Source: an uncultured Prevotella sp.
Lineage (GTDB): Bacteria > Bacteroidota > Bacteroidia > Bacteroidales > Bacteroidaceae
DNA length: 53,771 nucleotides
Assembly: GCA_905233985.1 (NCBI GenBank)
Contig: CAJOFA010000023.1
Coordinates: 1 to 53,771, forward strand
Direction of reading: 5' to 3'
Shown here: positions 18,876-28,067 of the stretch, piece after piece
How the letters are laid out: every line of letters starts with the position of its first letter
Position numbering within the stretch: position 1 is the first letter of the stretch
Position numbers and translations under genes: made by a program
The notes under the pieces: generated by a model
The model's database searches: none
What the model saw: only the letters and a program-made list of their open reading frames with translations
What the model was told of the DNA's origin: nothing

Positions 18876-20138
18876 CTATGCCTTTTTCCGCTTATGCAAC
18901 AGTCGGCGGACAACCAGTTTACGCTTCATGATATCAAGTCGTTCATGCACATGCTGCCGGGACAGACGCAGCTGATGACGATAGACCAGACAGGCTAACG
19001 TCCAATAGACAATAGTTTGCACCCAAAGCACATTATATTCCGTAACCACATCGTCAATAGTTGCACCCATAGAGTTCATACGTATAAAGCCACGCACGCC
19101 AGGTGTCGAGGGGAACAGCCATGCCACCGCCTGCCATGCACCTGGTATGTTTGACTGCGGCCATGAAAGACCTGTCATGAACAATAGCGGAACACTAATG
19201 AATATGACTAAGAGCATGACGTTCTCACGGTAACGCACCATGCACGAGATGACCATACCGAAGAACACACAAGCCAGTATATAAGGGAACATAAATGTCA
19301 GCAGATGCTCCCAACGCACGAGCGTCGGGAAACTGAACAGACGTGGTACGATAACCGTCAGCCATGCTCCTGCAACGCAGTAAATCATAAAGTAACATAA
19401 TGCCTTACCAAAGACGATGCGCAACACACCACGATAAGGACGTTCCATCGGAATAAGGTCACCAAAGCGGCTACGCTCACGGGCAGTACCGGCAGCCAAT
19501 CCGATGCCGAGCACCAATGTCTGTTGCAGAATCAGGACAAGGACTCCAGGCAAGATGAACGACCCATAGCCCCCCGAAGGATTAAACACCGGTACATCAT
19601 CATAGTCGAGCGGGCGCACCAGTATCTGGTCTTCACGCTCGGTATAGTTCCCAGTCAACTTTATCTGCAACTCAGTATTCATGTGCTGCGATACATTCAC
19701 TGCTGTCTGGTATGCTGCTTTATAGGCTAACATCAGACTCATGTCACAATAGACGCTGACATGTGCCTGTTCCATGCGCAACAGCCGTTCACTAAAATCA
19801 GATGGAATCCAATAGACTGCACGCACAATCTGACGGCTCATCAGCATCTGCGCTTCATCCATATCGCTGGCATGATAAGTGATAGACACGTCAGGGCTGG
19901 CATCACACTCACGGATGAACTGCCGACTGAGTGATGAGTGGTCGTCATCGATAACTACCACCGGCACATTACGCACCACCTCATTGTTATAAATCCATGA
20001 ATAGAGCAGCGGATAAACCAACGGCACGATAACGAAGAAGATGAGTACTCCCTCGTCGCGTAACACCTGCTTCATCTCATAGCGCCAGATGTAGCACATG
20101 TCTTGTATGGTTTCGCTGAGATTATGGAATATAGACAT
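18876..20138 (-). CDS. ABC-2 type transporter permease (second of pair)
   Basis: This 420-residue protein has one N-terminal membrane helix (IFFVIVPLVYPLLYSWI), a large periplasmic domain, and five C-terminal helices. This is the ABC-2/YhgE-YhhJ type topology of drug and polysaccharide exporters. The VFNPSGGYGSFILPGVLVLILQ region is typical. It overlaps the preceding permease by 17 bp. No ATP-binding subunit is in the operon. It is the last gene of the exporter operon. Confidence 0.88.
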   Translation of the reverse strand: MSIFHNLSETIQDMCYIWRYEMKQVLRDEGVLIFFVIVPLVYPLLYSWIYNNEVVRNVPVVVIDDDHSSLSRQFIRECDASPDVSITYHASDMDEAQMLMSRQIVRAVYWIPSDFSERLLRMEQAHVSVYCDMSLMLAYKAAYQTAVNVSQHMNTELQIKLTGNYTEREDQILVRPLDYDDVPVFNPSGGYGSFILPGVLVLILQQTLVLGIGLAAGTARERSRFGDLIPMERPYRGVLRIVFGKALCYFMIYCVAGAWLTVIVPRLFSFPTLVRWEHLLTFMFPYILACVFFGMVISCMVRYRENVMLLVIFISVPLLFMTGLSWPQSNIPGAWQAVAWLFPSTPGVRGFIRMNSMGATIDDVVTEYNVLWVQTIVYWTLACLVYRHQLRLSRQHVHERLDIMKRKLVVRRLLHKRKKA

Positions 20139-21300
20139 AGTTGAGCATTGCGTTTTTAATCTTGGGCAACATGATAAGCGGCATCAGAGCAAAGGCTGTG
20201 AGTGCCGAGAAGTGGAACCATGCGTCAATGAGCGGGAAACCGTGAAGGACGCACATCTGGTAAAGCATATAGTAATGGCGCAGGGGAATGAGCCACGAGA
20301 GCGACTGCAAGGGGCCGTCCATGCCCATGACGGGGAAGGCTGCGCCACACAAGGAGAAGCCGAGGACACCCCACAACGAACAGATACTCATAGACATGCG
20401 CAACGAAGGCACCAGTCCGAAGATAAAGATGCCGAAGCCCTGAGACGCCAATACCATCTCCATGGTAAGTAAGAGTATCTTCCCCCACCCTCCTGGGTGT
20501 GGAAAATGCAACACACCAAACACATAGCAGGCATATCCCGCTGCAACGGTGAAGAAGATGAGTGTCTGGGGAATCATCTTGCCCAAAATAGCCACATAGA
20601 TGTTATCACCTGCTAACTTCATGTAACTGTGACTACGTCCGAACTTCATCTCCGTACCAAGCGAATAGGCCGTGATGAGTGAGATAAACAACATGAGCAC
20701 ACCAGGAATGAGCATGGTGGAGAGGTAAATGTTATAGTTTGTCCACGGATTACCCAGCTGATGCAGGTCTATGGCAATGGGTTGCAGGAACGTCTTGATT
20801 TGCTGGTCTGTATAGCCACGGGCTCGCATCGTAGCTTGTCCCACCGAAGCAGAGCCAAGTACTGAAATGGTCTTCAGGTCACGGAACAACAGCGATCCGC
20901 TCATCACGCTGGTCAGGGAATAATAGAACGATATCTTCGGCTGACGGCTGGCCAACAGGTCATCGGTGGTACCTTTTGGAATATAGAGGAAGGCATAGAT
21001 TTGGTTGTCGTGTATGGCCTCGCGCGCCTCGCTAACGCTGGGATAATGCGCCACGACATGACTGGTCTGGAACGAACCGAGATTACGAATCAGCGCTCGC
21101 GACGTGGTGGTATTATCCAAGTCAACCACTCCCACCGGCAACTTCTCGGGCAGTCCCTCATCCAGCAACGACGTGAAGAACACGATGCAGATGACAGGCA
21201 ACAGCAACATACACAACCAATACATGTGGTTGTGTATAAGGATGCCTATCTCACGTCTGCAAACCGAGAGAGTCCTGAATATAAACTCTTTGAATTTCAA
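20122..21300 (-). CDS. ABC-2 type transporter permease (first of pair)
   Basis: This 392-residue protein has the same topology as its downstream neighbour: one N-terminal helix (WLCMLLLPVICIVFFTSLL), a periplasmic domain with PVGVVDLDNTTTSRALIRNL, and a C-terminal bundle with NIYLSTMLIPGVLMLFISL. The two permeases probably form a heterodimer with the HlyD and TolC proteins encoded upstream. Gap to the HlyD gene is 31 bp. Confidence 0.88.
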   Translation of the reverse strand: MKFKEFIFRTLSVCRREIGILIHNHMYWLCMLLLPVICIVFFTSLLDEGLPEKLPVGVVDLDNTTTSRALIRNLGSFQTSHVVAHYPSVSEAREAIHDNQIYAFLYIPKGTTDDLLASRQPKISFYYSLTSVMSGSLLFRDLKTISVLGSASVGQATMRARGYTDQQIKTFLQPIAIDLHQLGNPWTNYNIYLSTMLIPGVLMLFISLITAYSLGTEMKFGRSHSYMKLAGDNIYVAILGKMIPQTLIFFTVAAGYACYVFGVLHFPHPGGWGKILLLTMEMVLASQGFGIFIFGLVPSLRMSMSICSLWGVLGFSLCGAAFPVMGMDGPLQSLSWLIPLRHYYMLYQMCVLHGFPLIDAWFHFSALTAFALMPLIMLPKIKNAMLNYVYIP

Positions 21301-21331
21301 GGGGAGTCCAAATTATTACCGTCAACTACAT

Positions 21332-22318
21332 TCAGCGCTTCAGTATCAGCGACATACCCGGACGCAGTCCTTCCAGTTTATCCACTGGGCGTGCCTTGAC
21401 CTCAAATGTCTTCAGGTCATACTGTCCGTTGGCTTTCGTGGCTTTCCACACAGCATAAGAGCCTTGATCCTTCATATAATAGACCTTCATCTTGATGGTC
21501 TTGTTGAAGGCAGGCACGAAAGCTTCGAACGTAGAGCCTACCGCCAGTCCCTCTAACTGATCCTCACGAACGTTGAACGTTCCCCACATGTCGCTCATCA
21601 CCGAGACAGACATGATGGGTGAACCAGTACCGACCAGCTCACCGACTTTCGGGTAGATGCTACTTACCTCGCCTTCCATCTGTGCCGTCTGCACGGTCTC
21701 GTTGATGTAGCTGTTTACCTCCTGCACAGCACCACGGGCACGGTTCACCTGTGCCTGTGCTGCCAGCTTGTCTTCACGACGTGCGCCGTTGACAGCCATG
21801 TCATACTGGCTCTTGGCAGCCTTTTCCTGAGCTTCCATCGCCTTGTACTTGGCATAGACCTCGTCACGTTTCTGGGCGCTGACAACACCTTCGTCAAACA
21901 GACGCTGGATGCGTTCATACGACTTCTTGGCGATATCAAGACCGGCAATAGCCTGCTGCCAAACCTGGTAAGCGCCCTGAATCTGCTCCTGGCGGGCACC
22001 GTTCTGCGCCTTCAGCTCCAGCGCGGCTGCAGCTGCCTCAGCTCCCTGCGCCTGTTCCATCTTGGCACGTACCTCGGGGGCATCGAGGATGGCGAGTGTG
22101 TCACCTACCCTGACAAAGTCTCCTTCTTTGACGCGCAATTCAAGGATACGGCCAGGCACCTTGCTTGAGACGCGATACTCTGTTACTTCCATCTGGCCCT
22201 GAATCATCTCCGGATCACGGTCGAAGGCAAAGAAGCCAATGAGAGCGACCAGAGCCACTACTGCTACGAAACCAAGTATGGCGAGCAGGATGTTGTTATG
22301 TTGCGTTTTTGCACTCAT
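21332..22318 (-). CDS. HlyD family periplasmic adaptor protein
   Basis: This 328-residue membrane-fusion protein has an N-terminal anchor helix (LLAILGFVAVVALVALIGFF). The biotinyl-lipoyl-like halves VTEYRVSSKVPGRILELRVKEGDFV and a later EGEVSSIYPKVGELVGTG flank an alpha-helical hairpin (about 85-205). It links the ABC-2 permeases to the TolC protein encoded just upstream. Confidence 0.92.
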   Translation of the reverse strand: MSAKTQHNNILLAILGFVAVVALVALIGFFAFDRDPEMIQGQMEVTEYRVSSKVPGRILELRVKEGDFVRVGDTLAILDAPEVRAKMEQAQGAEAAAAALELKAQNGARQEQIQGAYQVWQQAIAGLDIAKKSYERIQRLFDEGVVSAQKRDEVYAKYKAMEAQEKAAKSQYDMAVNGARREDKLAAQAQVNRARGAVQEVNSYINETVQTAQMEGEVSSIYPKVGELVGTGSPIMSVSVMSDMWGTFNVREDQLEGLAVGSTFEAFVPAFNKTIKMKVYYMKDQGSYAVWKATKANGQYDLKTFEVKARPVDKLEGLRPGMSLILKR

Positions 22319-22369
22319 ATGATTATTTAATTTACGATATTACGATATAACGTTATTACGACTTGTGTG

Positions 22370-23878
22370 TTACTTCAGCGCACCGATAGCCTTGCGCAGA
22401 TTCACCTGACTGAGTTTCACATCTATCTCAGCATCTATCTTCTGCGACTTTGCCTGCAACCAGGCCGTCTGTGCCTCCATCACGGTGGTAGCAGAGATAA
22501 CGCCTTCCTGGAAGCCCAGGTTCGCCGTTCGCAAGTTTTCCTCTGCACGCTTGATGTTTGCCTGCGACATGGCGAGCTTGTGTCCGGCTTCGCTCAACTT
22601 GAACGAGCTTTGGTTGATTTGCAGCTCCATCTTCTCACGGGCCTCATTCATCTCCAGCTGAGCCATCGTGGTCACACCTTTTGAAGCACGAACCTTATAG
22701 GCCACGTCACCCCAATTCCAGATAGGCACACGTACCATGACGCCGATGTTCCACACACCGCCAAACTCCTTTTTGAAACCATTAAAGTTATGGGGATTGC
22801 TAATCGTATAGCCGCCTAAAACGGCCACCTGCGGCAGGTTGCCCGCCTTCAGCAATTTCGTAGCCTGCTTGCTTAGATCGACAGCGTTCTGCAGCAAGCG
22901 CATCTCCGGACGGTTGCCAATAGCTTCCTCCATAGTGTAGAGAGGCGCCGTTTCGTCTGTGACGAGATCATCGGCGTTCTCCTCTGCCAGCACCAGCTGT
23001 TCGTTGAGGGGCATACCACAAAGCTGACAGAGCAGCATCTTCGAGAGGACGAGACCGTCGTTGACTTGCGTCACCATCATCTCGGCTTCGTTCTCCTTCA
23101 CATCCACGCTCAGTCCTTCGCTACGGGTGGCCACACCTTCCTCAATCATCTTATCCACATCGTCGCTCAGCTTGCGAACCAGCTCCAGATAGCTCTCTGC
23201 CAGTCGTTTCTTGTGCGTCAGCGACACAACGGTCCAGTAAGTTTTGTCTATGTCGTAGAGTGTTGACTGCACGCTGGCCTCAGCGCTGTTACATGCCATC
23301 TCCTCAGCAATGTCTGCCATATTGTTGATAGCCGAAAGCGCACCACCCATATAGACGGGCTGTGTGACGACGACTGAACCGGCCCAGATGTTACGAGTGT
23401 CCGTACGGAACGCATCAACAATGTGCTCTCCCGTGCCGTTGAGACTAGTGGCCAGTCCACTGAGCTTCGGCTGCAGAATCTGCATCACGGCATCGCTGGT
23501 GATACCCATTGCACCGAGCACCTGCTGTATGTTAGCGGGCAGATTACCCAAAGCATCCTGAATACCAGTACCAATACCTGTGGCAGCTTCAGTACCCAAG
23601 TTACTGAGCTTACTCTTCTGGTCATCGTTGAGGATAGAGATCTCACGCGACGTGTGCATATATGCACCCACGGCATTGACACGGGGCAGATAGGCCGTGC
23701 GTGCCGAACGGCGCACATTGGTAGCCACATCCTGTTTTACCTTCGAAACGGCGAGCTGCTTGTTATTGTGCAAGGCCATCGCCCTACAACTGTCAAGCGT
23801 CAACAGGCGCTGGGCAGTAGCGGGTATGGCCACAACCGTCAGTAGAAGGAGTAATACAAAGAATTGTCTTTTCAGCAT
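22370..23878 (-). CDS. TolC family outer membrane efflux protein
   Basis: This 502-residue protein has a signal peptide (MLKRQFFVLLLLLTVVAIPATA) and the two repeated coiled-coil halves of TolC: LTLDSCRAMALHNNKQLAVSK near the start and MEEAIGNRPEMRLLQNAVDLS in the middle. Long helices dominate, as expected for the periplasmic barrel. It is spaced 51 bp from the HlyD gene by an AT-rich degenerate repeat, and 42 bp from the coiled-coil gene upstream. Confidence 0.92.
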   Translation of the reverse strand: MLKRQFFVLLLLLTVVAIPATAQRLLTLDSCRAMALHNNKQLAVSKVKQDVATNVRRSARTAYLPRVNAVGAYMHTSREISILNDDQKSKLSNLGTEAATGIGTGIQDALGNLPANIQQVLGAMGITSDAVMQILQPKLSGLATSLNGTGEHIVDAFRTDTRNIWAGSVVVTQPVYMGGALSAINNMADIAEEMACNSAEASVQSTLYDIDKTYWTVVSLTHKKRLAESYLELVRKLSDDVDKMIEEGVATRSEGLSVDVKENEAEMMVTQVNDGLVLSKMLLCQLCGMPLNEQLVLAEENADDLVTDETAPLYTMEEAIGNRPEMRLLQNAVDLSKQATKLLKAGNLPQVAVLGGYTISNPHNFNGFKKEFGGVWNIGVMVRVPIWNWGDVAYKVRASKGVTTMAQLEMNEAREKMELQINQSSFKLSEAGHKLAMSQANIKRAEENLRTANLGFQEGVISATTVMEAQTAWLQAKSQKIDAEIDVKLSQVNLRKAIGALK

Positions 23879-23920
23879 CCCTTTAACTACTTAAATTATA
23901 TTCATTTACATTATCAACTT

Positions 23921-24802
23921 TCAATCAAAGCTAAAGCTTCGCGAGCCTATCATGTGACCGTCGGCAAAGATACTTACCGTATATTTTCCGTCACTCAGGA
24001 ACTCACTCACGTTCCAGTAGGTTGTCACCTGTGTCTCTTCACCCGTATATTCAATGGCTTTCTTCATCGAATACTCCAGATTACGGTTCTCATAGGGGAA
24101 TGTACCTCCGCCGTTAAGCGCCTGTCCTACGGGCGTCATGATACGCACATAGACGGTACGTTGCCCGTTGGCTGCCGTCACATTTCGTGAGATATTGAAC
24201 GACACGGTAATCGTCTTGCAGTCCTTCATCTTCTTCGCCGGCTTGCCGTTTTTCTTCAGCGGTGTCATGGAGATAGCTGTTGCATCCAACTGGGCGGCAA
24301 TGGCTACACGCTCCGACAGGGTCTCACGCTCATTGCTCAGTCCTTCGATGGTACGCCGTGCCTCATCGTTCTCCCCACGCAGACTACTGTTCTCTGCCTG
24401 CAGATTCTCGTTCAAGCGGTTCAGCGAGTCTATCTGCATCACATAGTCGCGCAACACCAGCCTTACCTGTGCCAGCTCTTTCTTCAGTCGGGCAATCTCA
24501 CGGACATCCTCTGCCCGTTCTGCCTTTACCTGCTTCAGTTCGGCCAGCAGCTGCTGTGTACGCAACTGCTCTTGCGTCAACTGTGCGATGATGGAGTCGT
24601 TGTTGATTTTCGTCATCATCTCGCTGTATTGCAAGGCAAAGCTCTCATACTCATTCTCCATCTCCTGCTTGTCAAGCTCTGCCAGTTCCTGCATCGCCTG
24701 ATAGTCCTGCCGCTGCTGGTAATTGTCCCAGACGAGCCATGCGATAGCAGCCACCAGAGCGGCGACCACTACAAGAACAGGAATAAGTATCTTTTTTTTC
24801 AT
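23921..24802 (-). CDS. Membrane-anchored coiled-coil protein, function unknown
   Basis: The 293-residue protein has an N-terminal membrane helix (ILIPVLVVVAALVAAIAWLVW), a long coiled coil from about residue 30 to 170, and a C-terminal beta-rich domain (KTITVSFNISRNVTAANGQRTVYVRIMTP onward, split here by position 205-230). It is the first gene of the exporter operon and may act as a periplasmic accessory. Similar proteins occur widely in Bacteroidales without assigned function. Confidence 0.72.
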   Translation of the reverse strand: MKKKILIPVLVVVAALVAAIAWLVWDNYQQRQDYQAMQELAELDKQEMENEYESFALQYSEMMTKINNDSIIAQLTQEQLRTQQLLAELKQVKAERAEDVREIARLKKELAQVRLVLRDYVMQIDSLNRLNENLQAENSSLRGENDEARRTIEGLSNERETLSERVAIAAQLDATAISMTPLKKNGKPAKKMKDCKTITVSFNISRNVTAANGQRTVYVRIMTPVGQALNGGGTFPYENRNLEYSMKKAIEYTGEETQVTTYWNVSEFLSDGKYTVSIFADGHMIGSRSFSFD

Positions 24803-24830
24803 TCTTATATGCTATCCAAAATTTTGCGTG

Positions 24831-24861
24831 CAAAGATATGCCATTTCAACGAAATGACAAA
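24831..24861 (-). promoter_or_regulatory. Promoter of the coiled-coil/TolC/HlyD/ABC-2 operon
   Basis: On the minus strand TTTG (24858-24861), 19 bp, TATCTTTG (24831-24838), 28 bp upstream of the first start codon. It is the only clear promoter for the five genes down to 18876. Confidence 0.8.
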
Positions 24862-24941
24862 AAAATTAGTATTACAAAATCTTTATCAATCATAAAATTA
24901 AGACTTTTCCCGTAAAAAAAAACATTTTTTTGCAATTTTGC

Positions 24942-24972
24942 TTGGTAGTTTACACATTTATGCGTATCTTTG
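24942..24972 (+). promoter_or_regulatory. Promoter of DUF4492-cydA-cydB
   Basis: TTG (24942-24944), 20 bp, TATCTTTG (24965-24972), about 28 bp upstream of the DUF4492 start. Confidence 0.7.
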
Positions 24973-25000
24973 GCTGCAGTTTAACTAAAGACGTGATGAG

Positions 25001-25228
25001 ATGAGTAAGCCAAATATCTTCTCCAAGGTTTACCACCTTTACGCTGACGGTTTCCGCAGCATGACGGTGGGAAGGACGCTTTGGCTGGTCATCATCATCA
25101 AGCTGTTCATCATCTTCGTAGTCCTCAAACTGTTCTTCTTCCCCGATTTTCTTTCGACACACGCCGGGGAAGACGGCGAAGCAGACTTCGTGGCAACAGA
25201 AATGACAAAACGAATCAATAACCAATAA
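25001..25228 (+). CDS. DUF4492 small membrane protein of the cytochrome bd operon
   Basis: This 75-residue protein has a basic, aromatic N-terminus and a single membrane helix (TLWLVIIIKLFIIFVVLKLFFF, about 26-47). DUF4492 genes typically precede cydA in Bacteroidetes, as here, with a 2-bp gap to cydA. A role as a small subunit or assembly factor, like CydX in E. coli, is plausible but unproven. Confidence 0.85.
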   Translation: MSKPNIFSKVYHLYADGFRSMTVGRTLWLVIIIKLFIIFVVLKLFFFPDFLSTHAGEDGEADFVATEMTKRINNQ

Positions 25229-25230
25229 TT

Positions 25231-26871
25231 ATGACAAACCAACTATTATTAAACATCGATGCAGGTACCATTGACTGGTCGCGAGCCCAGTTTGCTCTGA
25301 CGGCCATCTACCACTGGCTCTTCGTTCCGCTCACCCTGGGTCTGGCACTCATCATGGGCATTGCAGAAACCGTCTGGTACCGTACCCGAGACACCTTCTG
25401 GCGCGACGCGGCCAAGTTCTGGCAGAAACTTTTTGGTGTCAACTTCGCTATGGGCGTCGCAACGGGTATCATCTTAGAGTTTGAGTTCGGCACCAACTGG
25501 TCGAACTACTCCTGGTTCGTTGGCGACATCTTCGGAGCGCCATTGGCCATCGAGGGCATCGTGGCCTTCTTCATGGAGTCCACCTTTGTGGCCGTGATGT
25601 TCTTCGGCTGGAAAAAGGTGTCAGCGGGTTTCCATCTCGCCTCCACATGGCTCACAGGTCTCGGCGCCACCATCTCGGCATGGTGGATTCTCGTGGCCAA
25701 CGCATGGATGCAGTACCCTGTAGGCTGCGTGTTCAATCCCGACACCATGCGCAACGAGATGACATCATTCCTCGACGTGGCTCTCTCGCCGTTTGCCGTC
25801 GGGAAGTTCTGCCACACGGTGACATCGGCATGGATCATCGGCGCCGTCTTCGTGGTGGCCGTTTCCAGTTGGTATCTGTGGAAGAAACGTGAGGTGAAGC
25901 TGGCCACGAAGAGCATCAGGATTGCTGCTGTGGTAGGACTCATCGCCTCGTTCGCTGCCGCCCTCACCGGTCATGTCAGCGGTCAGCAGGTAGCCAAGTA
26001 CCAGCCCATGAAGTTAGCCGCTATGGAAGCACTCTACAACGGCGGCACAGACCAAGGGCTGACAGCCATAGCATGGGTGAGTCCCTTTGAGCAGCCTAAA
26101 TACCAGCGTGACGCAGAGGCACCTTTGAAGATTGACATGCCTTACGCCCTGAGCATCATGGCTACAGATAACCCGCACGGCTACGTGCCAGGCATCAACG
26201 ACCTGCTGAACGGCTACACCACTCCCGACGGACACGTGGAGCCTTCCATCAACGAGAAGATAGAACGCGGCAAGAAAGCCATCACCGCCCTGGCTGACTA
26301 TCGCAAAGCGAAGAAGGACGGTGCCGATGAGGCAACGCTCACTCCCCTACTCTCAACCCTCAAGGAAAACATGCCCTACTTCGGCTACGGCTATATCAAG
26401 GACAAGAACGACGTAGTGCCCTTCATACCTATTAACTTCTGGGCATTCCGTGTCATGGTCGGCATGGGTTGTCTGTTCATCCTCTTCTTTGCCGTTATCA
26501 TTCTGCTGTCATTCAAGATTCCATATCTGTCCGTGATTACGCGCAGGCTGATTGCTGCCGTCGGACTACTGCCAGAGACAGAAACCGACTCCTACGACAT
26601 GGCGAGTCTTCCCGCCTGGCACTATTGGCTGGCCATTATCCTGCTGCCGTTAGCCTACATCGCCTCTGAGAGCGGCTGGCTCGTGGCAGAGTTCGGACGT
26701 CAGCCGTGGACCATTCAGGACATGATGCCCACATGGGTGGCTGTCAGCGACCTGCAGTCCAACTCCGTCATGCTGACCTTCATCATCTTCCTCGTCCTCT
26801 TCACCGTGCTGCTCGGCGTGGAAATCAGCATCCTGCTCAAACAGATCAAGAAAGGACCGGACATCAACTAA
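25231..26871 (+). CDS. cydA: Cytochrome bd ubiquinol oxidase subunit I
   Basis: This 546-residue subunit binds the hemes and oxidises quinol while oxygen is reduced. It has the IYHWLFVPLTLGLA start with the heme-ligand His, the conserved GRQPW segment near residue 489 and multiple helices. A soluble insert of roughly 100 residues lies between helices in the second half (YQRDAEAPLKIDMPYAL region), where the quinol-binding Q-loop is expected. It supports growth at very low oxygen in these anaerobes. Confidence 0.95.
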   Translation: MTNQLLLNIDAGTIDWSRAQFALTAIYHWLFVPLTLGLALIMGIAETVWYRTRDTFWRDAAKFWQKLFGVNFAMGVATGIILEFEFGTNWSNYSWFVGDIFGAPLAIEGIVAFFMESTFVAVMFFGWKKVSAGFHLASTWLTGLGATISAWWILVANAWMQYPVGCVFNPDTMRNEMTSFLDVALSPFAVGKFCHTVTSAWIIGAVFVVAVSSWYLWKKREVKLATKSIRIAAVVGLIASFAAALTGHVSGQQVAKYQPMKLAAMEALYNGGTDQGLTAIAWVSPFEQPKYQRDAEAPLKIDMPYALSIMATDNPHGYVPGINDLLNGYTTPDGHVEPSINEKIERGKKAITALADYRKAKKDGADEATLTPLLSTLKENMPYFGYGYIKDKNDVVPFIPINFWAFRVMVGMGCLFILFFAVIILLSFKIPYLSVITRRLIAAVGLLPETETDSYDMASLPAWHYWLAIILLPLAYIASESGWLVAEFGRQPWTIQDMMPTWVAVSDLQSNSVMLTFIIFLVLFTVLLGVEISILLKQIKKGPDIN

Positions 26872-26902
26872 TTCTCAATTATCAATTCTAAATTCTCAAT
26901 TA
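26871..26902. repeat. Degenerate AATTCTCAATT-type repeat between cydA and cydB
   Basis: The 33 bp between the genes are made almost entirely of variants of the unit aattctcaatt/atcaattcta. No promoter or hairpin is evident. Confidence 0.7.
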
Positions 26903-26904
26903 AA

Positions 26905-28050
26905 ATGACATACGAATTTCTGCAACACTACTGGTGGTTTATCGTTTCGCTGCTCGGCGCGCTGCTCGTGTTCCTGCTCTTCGTACAAGGGGCCAACTCC
27001 TGCCTGCGCTCCTTAGGATGGACCGAGGAGGGAAAGCAGCTGGTCATCAACTCCACTGGCCGTAAGTGGGAGTTTACATTCACCACCCTCGTCACTTTCG
27101 GCGGAGCCTTCTTCGCCTCGTTCCCCTTGTTCTACTCCACCAGCTTCGGCGGAGCCTACTGGCTGTGGATGATTATCCTGTTCACCTTCGTGCTACAGGC
27201 CGTCAGCTATGAGTTCCAGAACAAGCTCGGCAACTTCCTCGGCCCCCGCACGTTCCAGTTCTTCCTCGTGCTCAACGGACTGCTCGGCCCGCTGCTCCTC
27301 GGCGGTGCCGTGGCAACCTTCTTCGAGGGCTCGAACTTCGTCATCGCCAAGGACAACATGATTGAAACTGGTGCTATGACGCCCGTCATCAGCAGTTGGG
27401 CGAACGCCTCGCACGGCCTTGATGCCCTGCTCAATCCCTGGGTGCTCATCTTCGGCTTGGCCGTCATGTTCCTCGCCCGCACACTCGGCATCCTCTATGT
27501 CATGAACAACGTTGACAACGAGGACATCCGTTCACGCGGCTCCGTGCGAATCATCGGTACAGCCATACCCTTCCTCGTGTTGTTCGTCGCCTACCTCGTG
27601 CACCTGCTGCTCAAGGAGGGCTTTGCCGTCTCCGCCGACGGCATCATCACGATGGAGCCCAACAAGTACCTGCACAACCTGTTTGACATGTGGTATCTTA
27701 TTCCTATATTGTTAATAGGAGTGTTGCTCGTCCTCTACGGCATTGCAGTGGAAATCATCAATTTCAAAGGTCATACTTCAAAGTTCAAAAACAAAGGCAT
27801 CTGGCCCGCTGGCATCGGCACCGTACTCGTCGTGCTGTGCCTGCTGCTTGTTGCGGGATGGAACGGCACGGCCTACTATCCCTCAATAGCCGAAGGACAG
27901 CTGCAGTCGTCGCTGACCATCGCCAACAGCTGTTCGAGCGAGTTCACCCTGCGTACCATGTTCTACGTCTCGCTCCTAGTGCCCTTCGTGCTGGCATACA
28001 TCGTCTATGCCTGGCACGCCATCGACAAGAAGAAACCTGCAAATGAATAA
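26905..28050 (+). CDS. cydB: Cytochrome bd ubiquinol oxidase subunit II
   Basis: This 381-residue membrane subunit partners CydA. It has the EFLQHYWWFIVSLLGALLVFL start, RKWEFTFTTLVTFGGAFFASFP and a C-terminal LVPFVLAYIVYAW helix. Around residues 287-298 the codons for FKGHTSKFKNKG come from a ttcaaagttcaaa-type simple repeat that looks inserted in a loop. Otherwise length and order are normal. Confidence 0.94.
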   Translation: MTYEFLQHYWWFIVSLLGALLVFLLFVQGANSCLRSLGWTEEGKQLVINSTGRKWEFTFTTLVTFGGAFFASFPLFYSTSFGGAYWLWMIILFTFVLQAVSYEFQNKLGNFLGPRTFQFFLVLNGLLGPLLLGGAVATFFEGSNFVIAKDNMIETGAMTPVISSWANASHGLDALLNPWVLIFGLAVMFLARTLGILYVMNNVDNEDIRSRGSVRIIGTAIPFLVLFVAYLVHLLLKEGFAVSADGIITMEPNKYLHNLFDMWYLIPILLIGVLLVLYGIAVEIINFKGHTSKFKNKGIWPAGIGTVLVVLCLLLVAGWNGTAYYPSIAEGQLQSSLTIANSCSSEFTLRTMFYVSLLVPFVLAYIVYAWHAIDKKKPANE

Positions 28051-28067
28051 AAACAATATAATGTAAT

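Noticed and set aside
18851..18895. Hairpin between mrp and the ABC-2 permease as a terminator
   Set aside because: Only short interrupted pairing (AAGCG with CGCTT); no clear T run.
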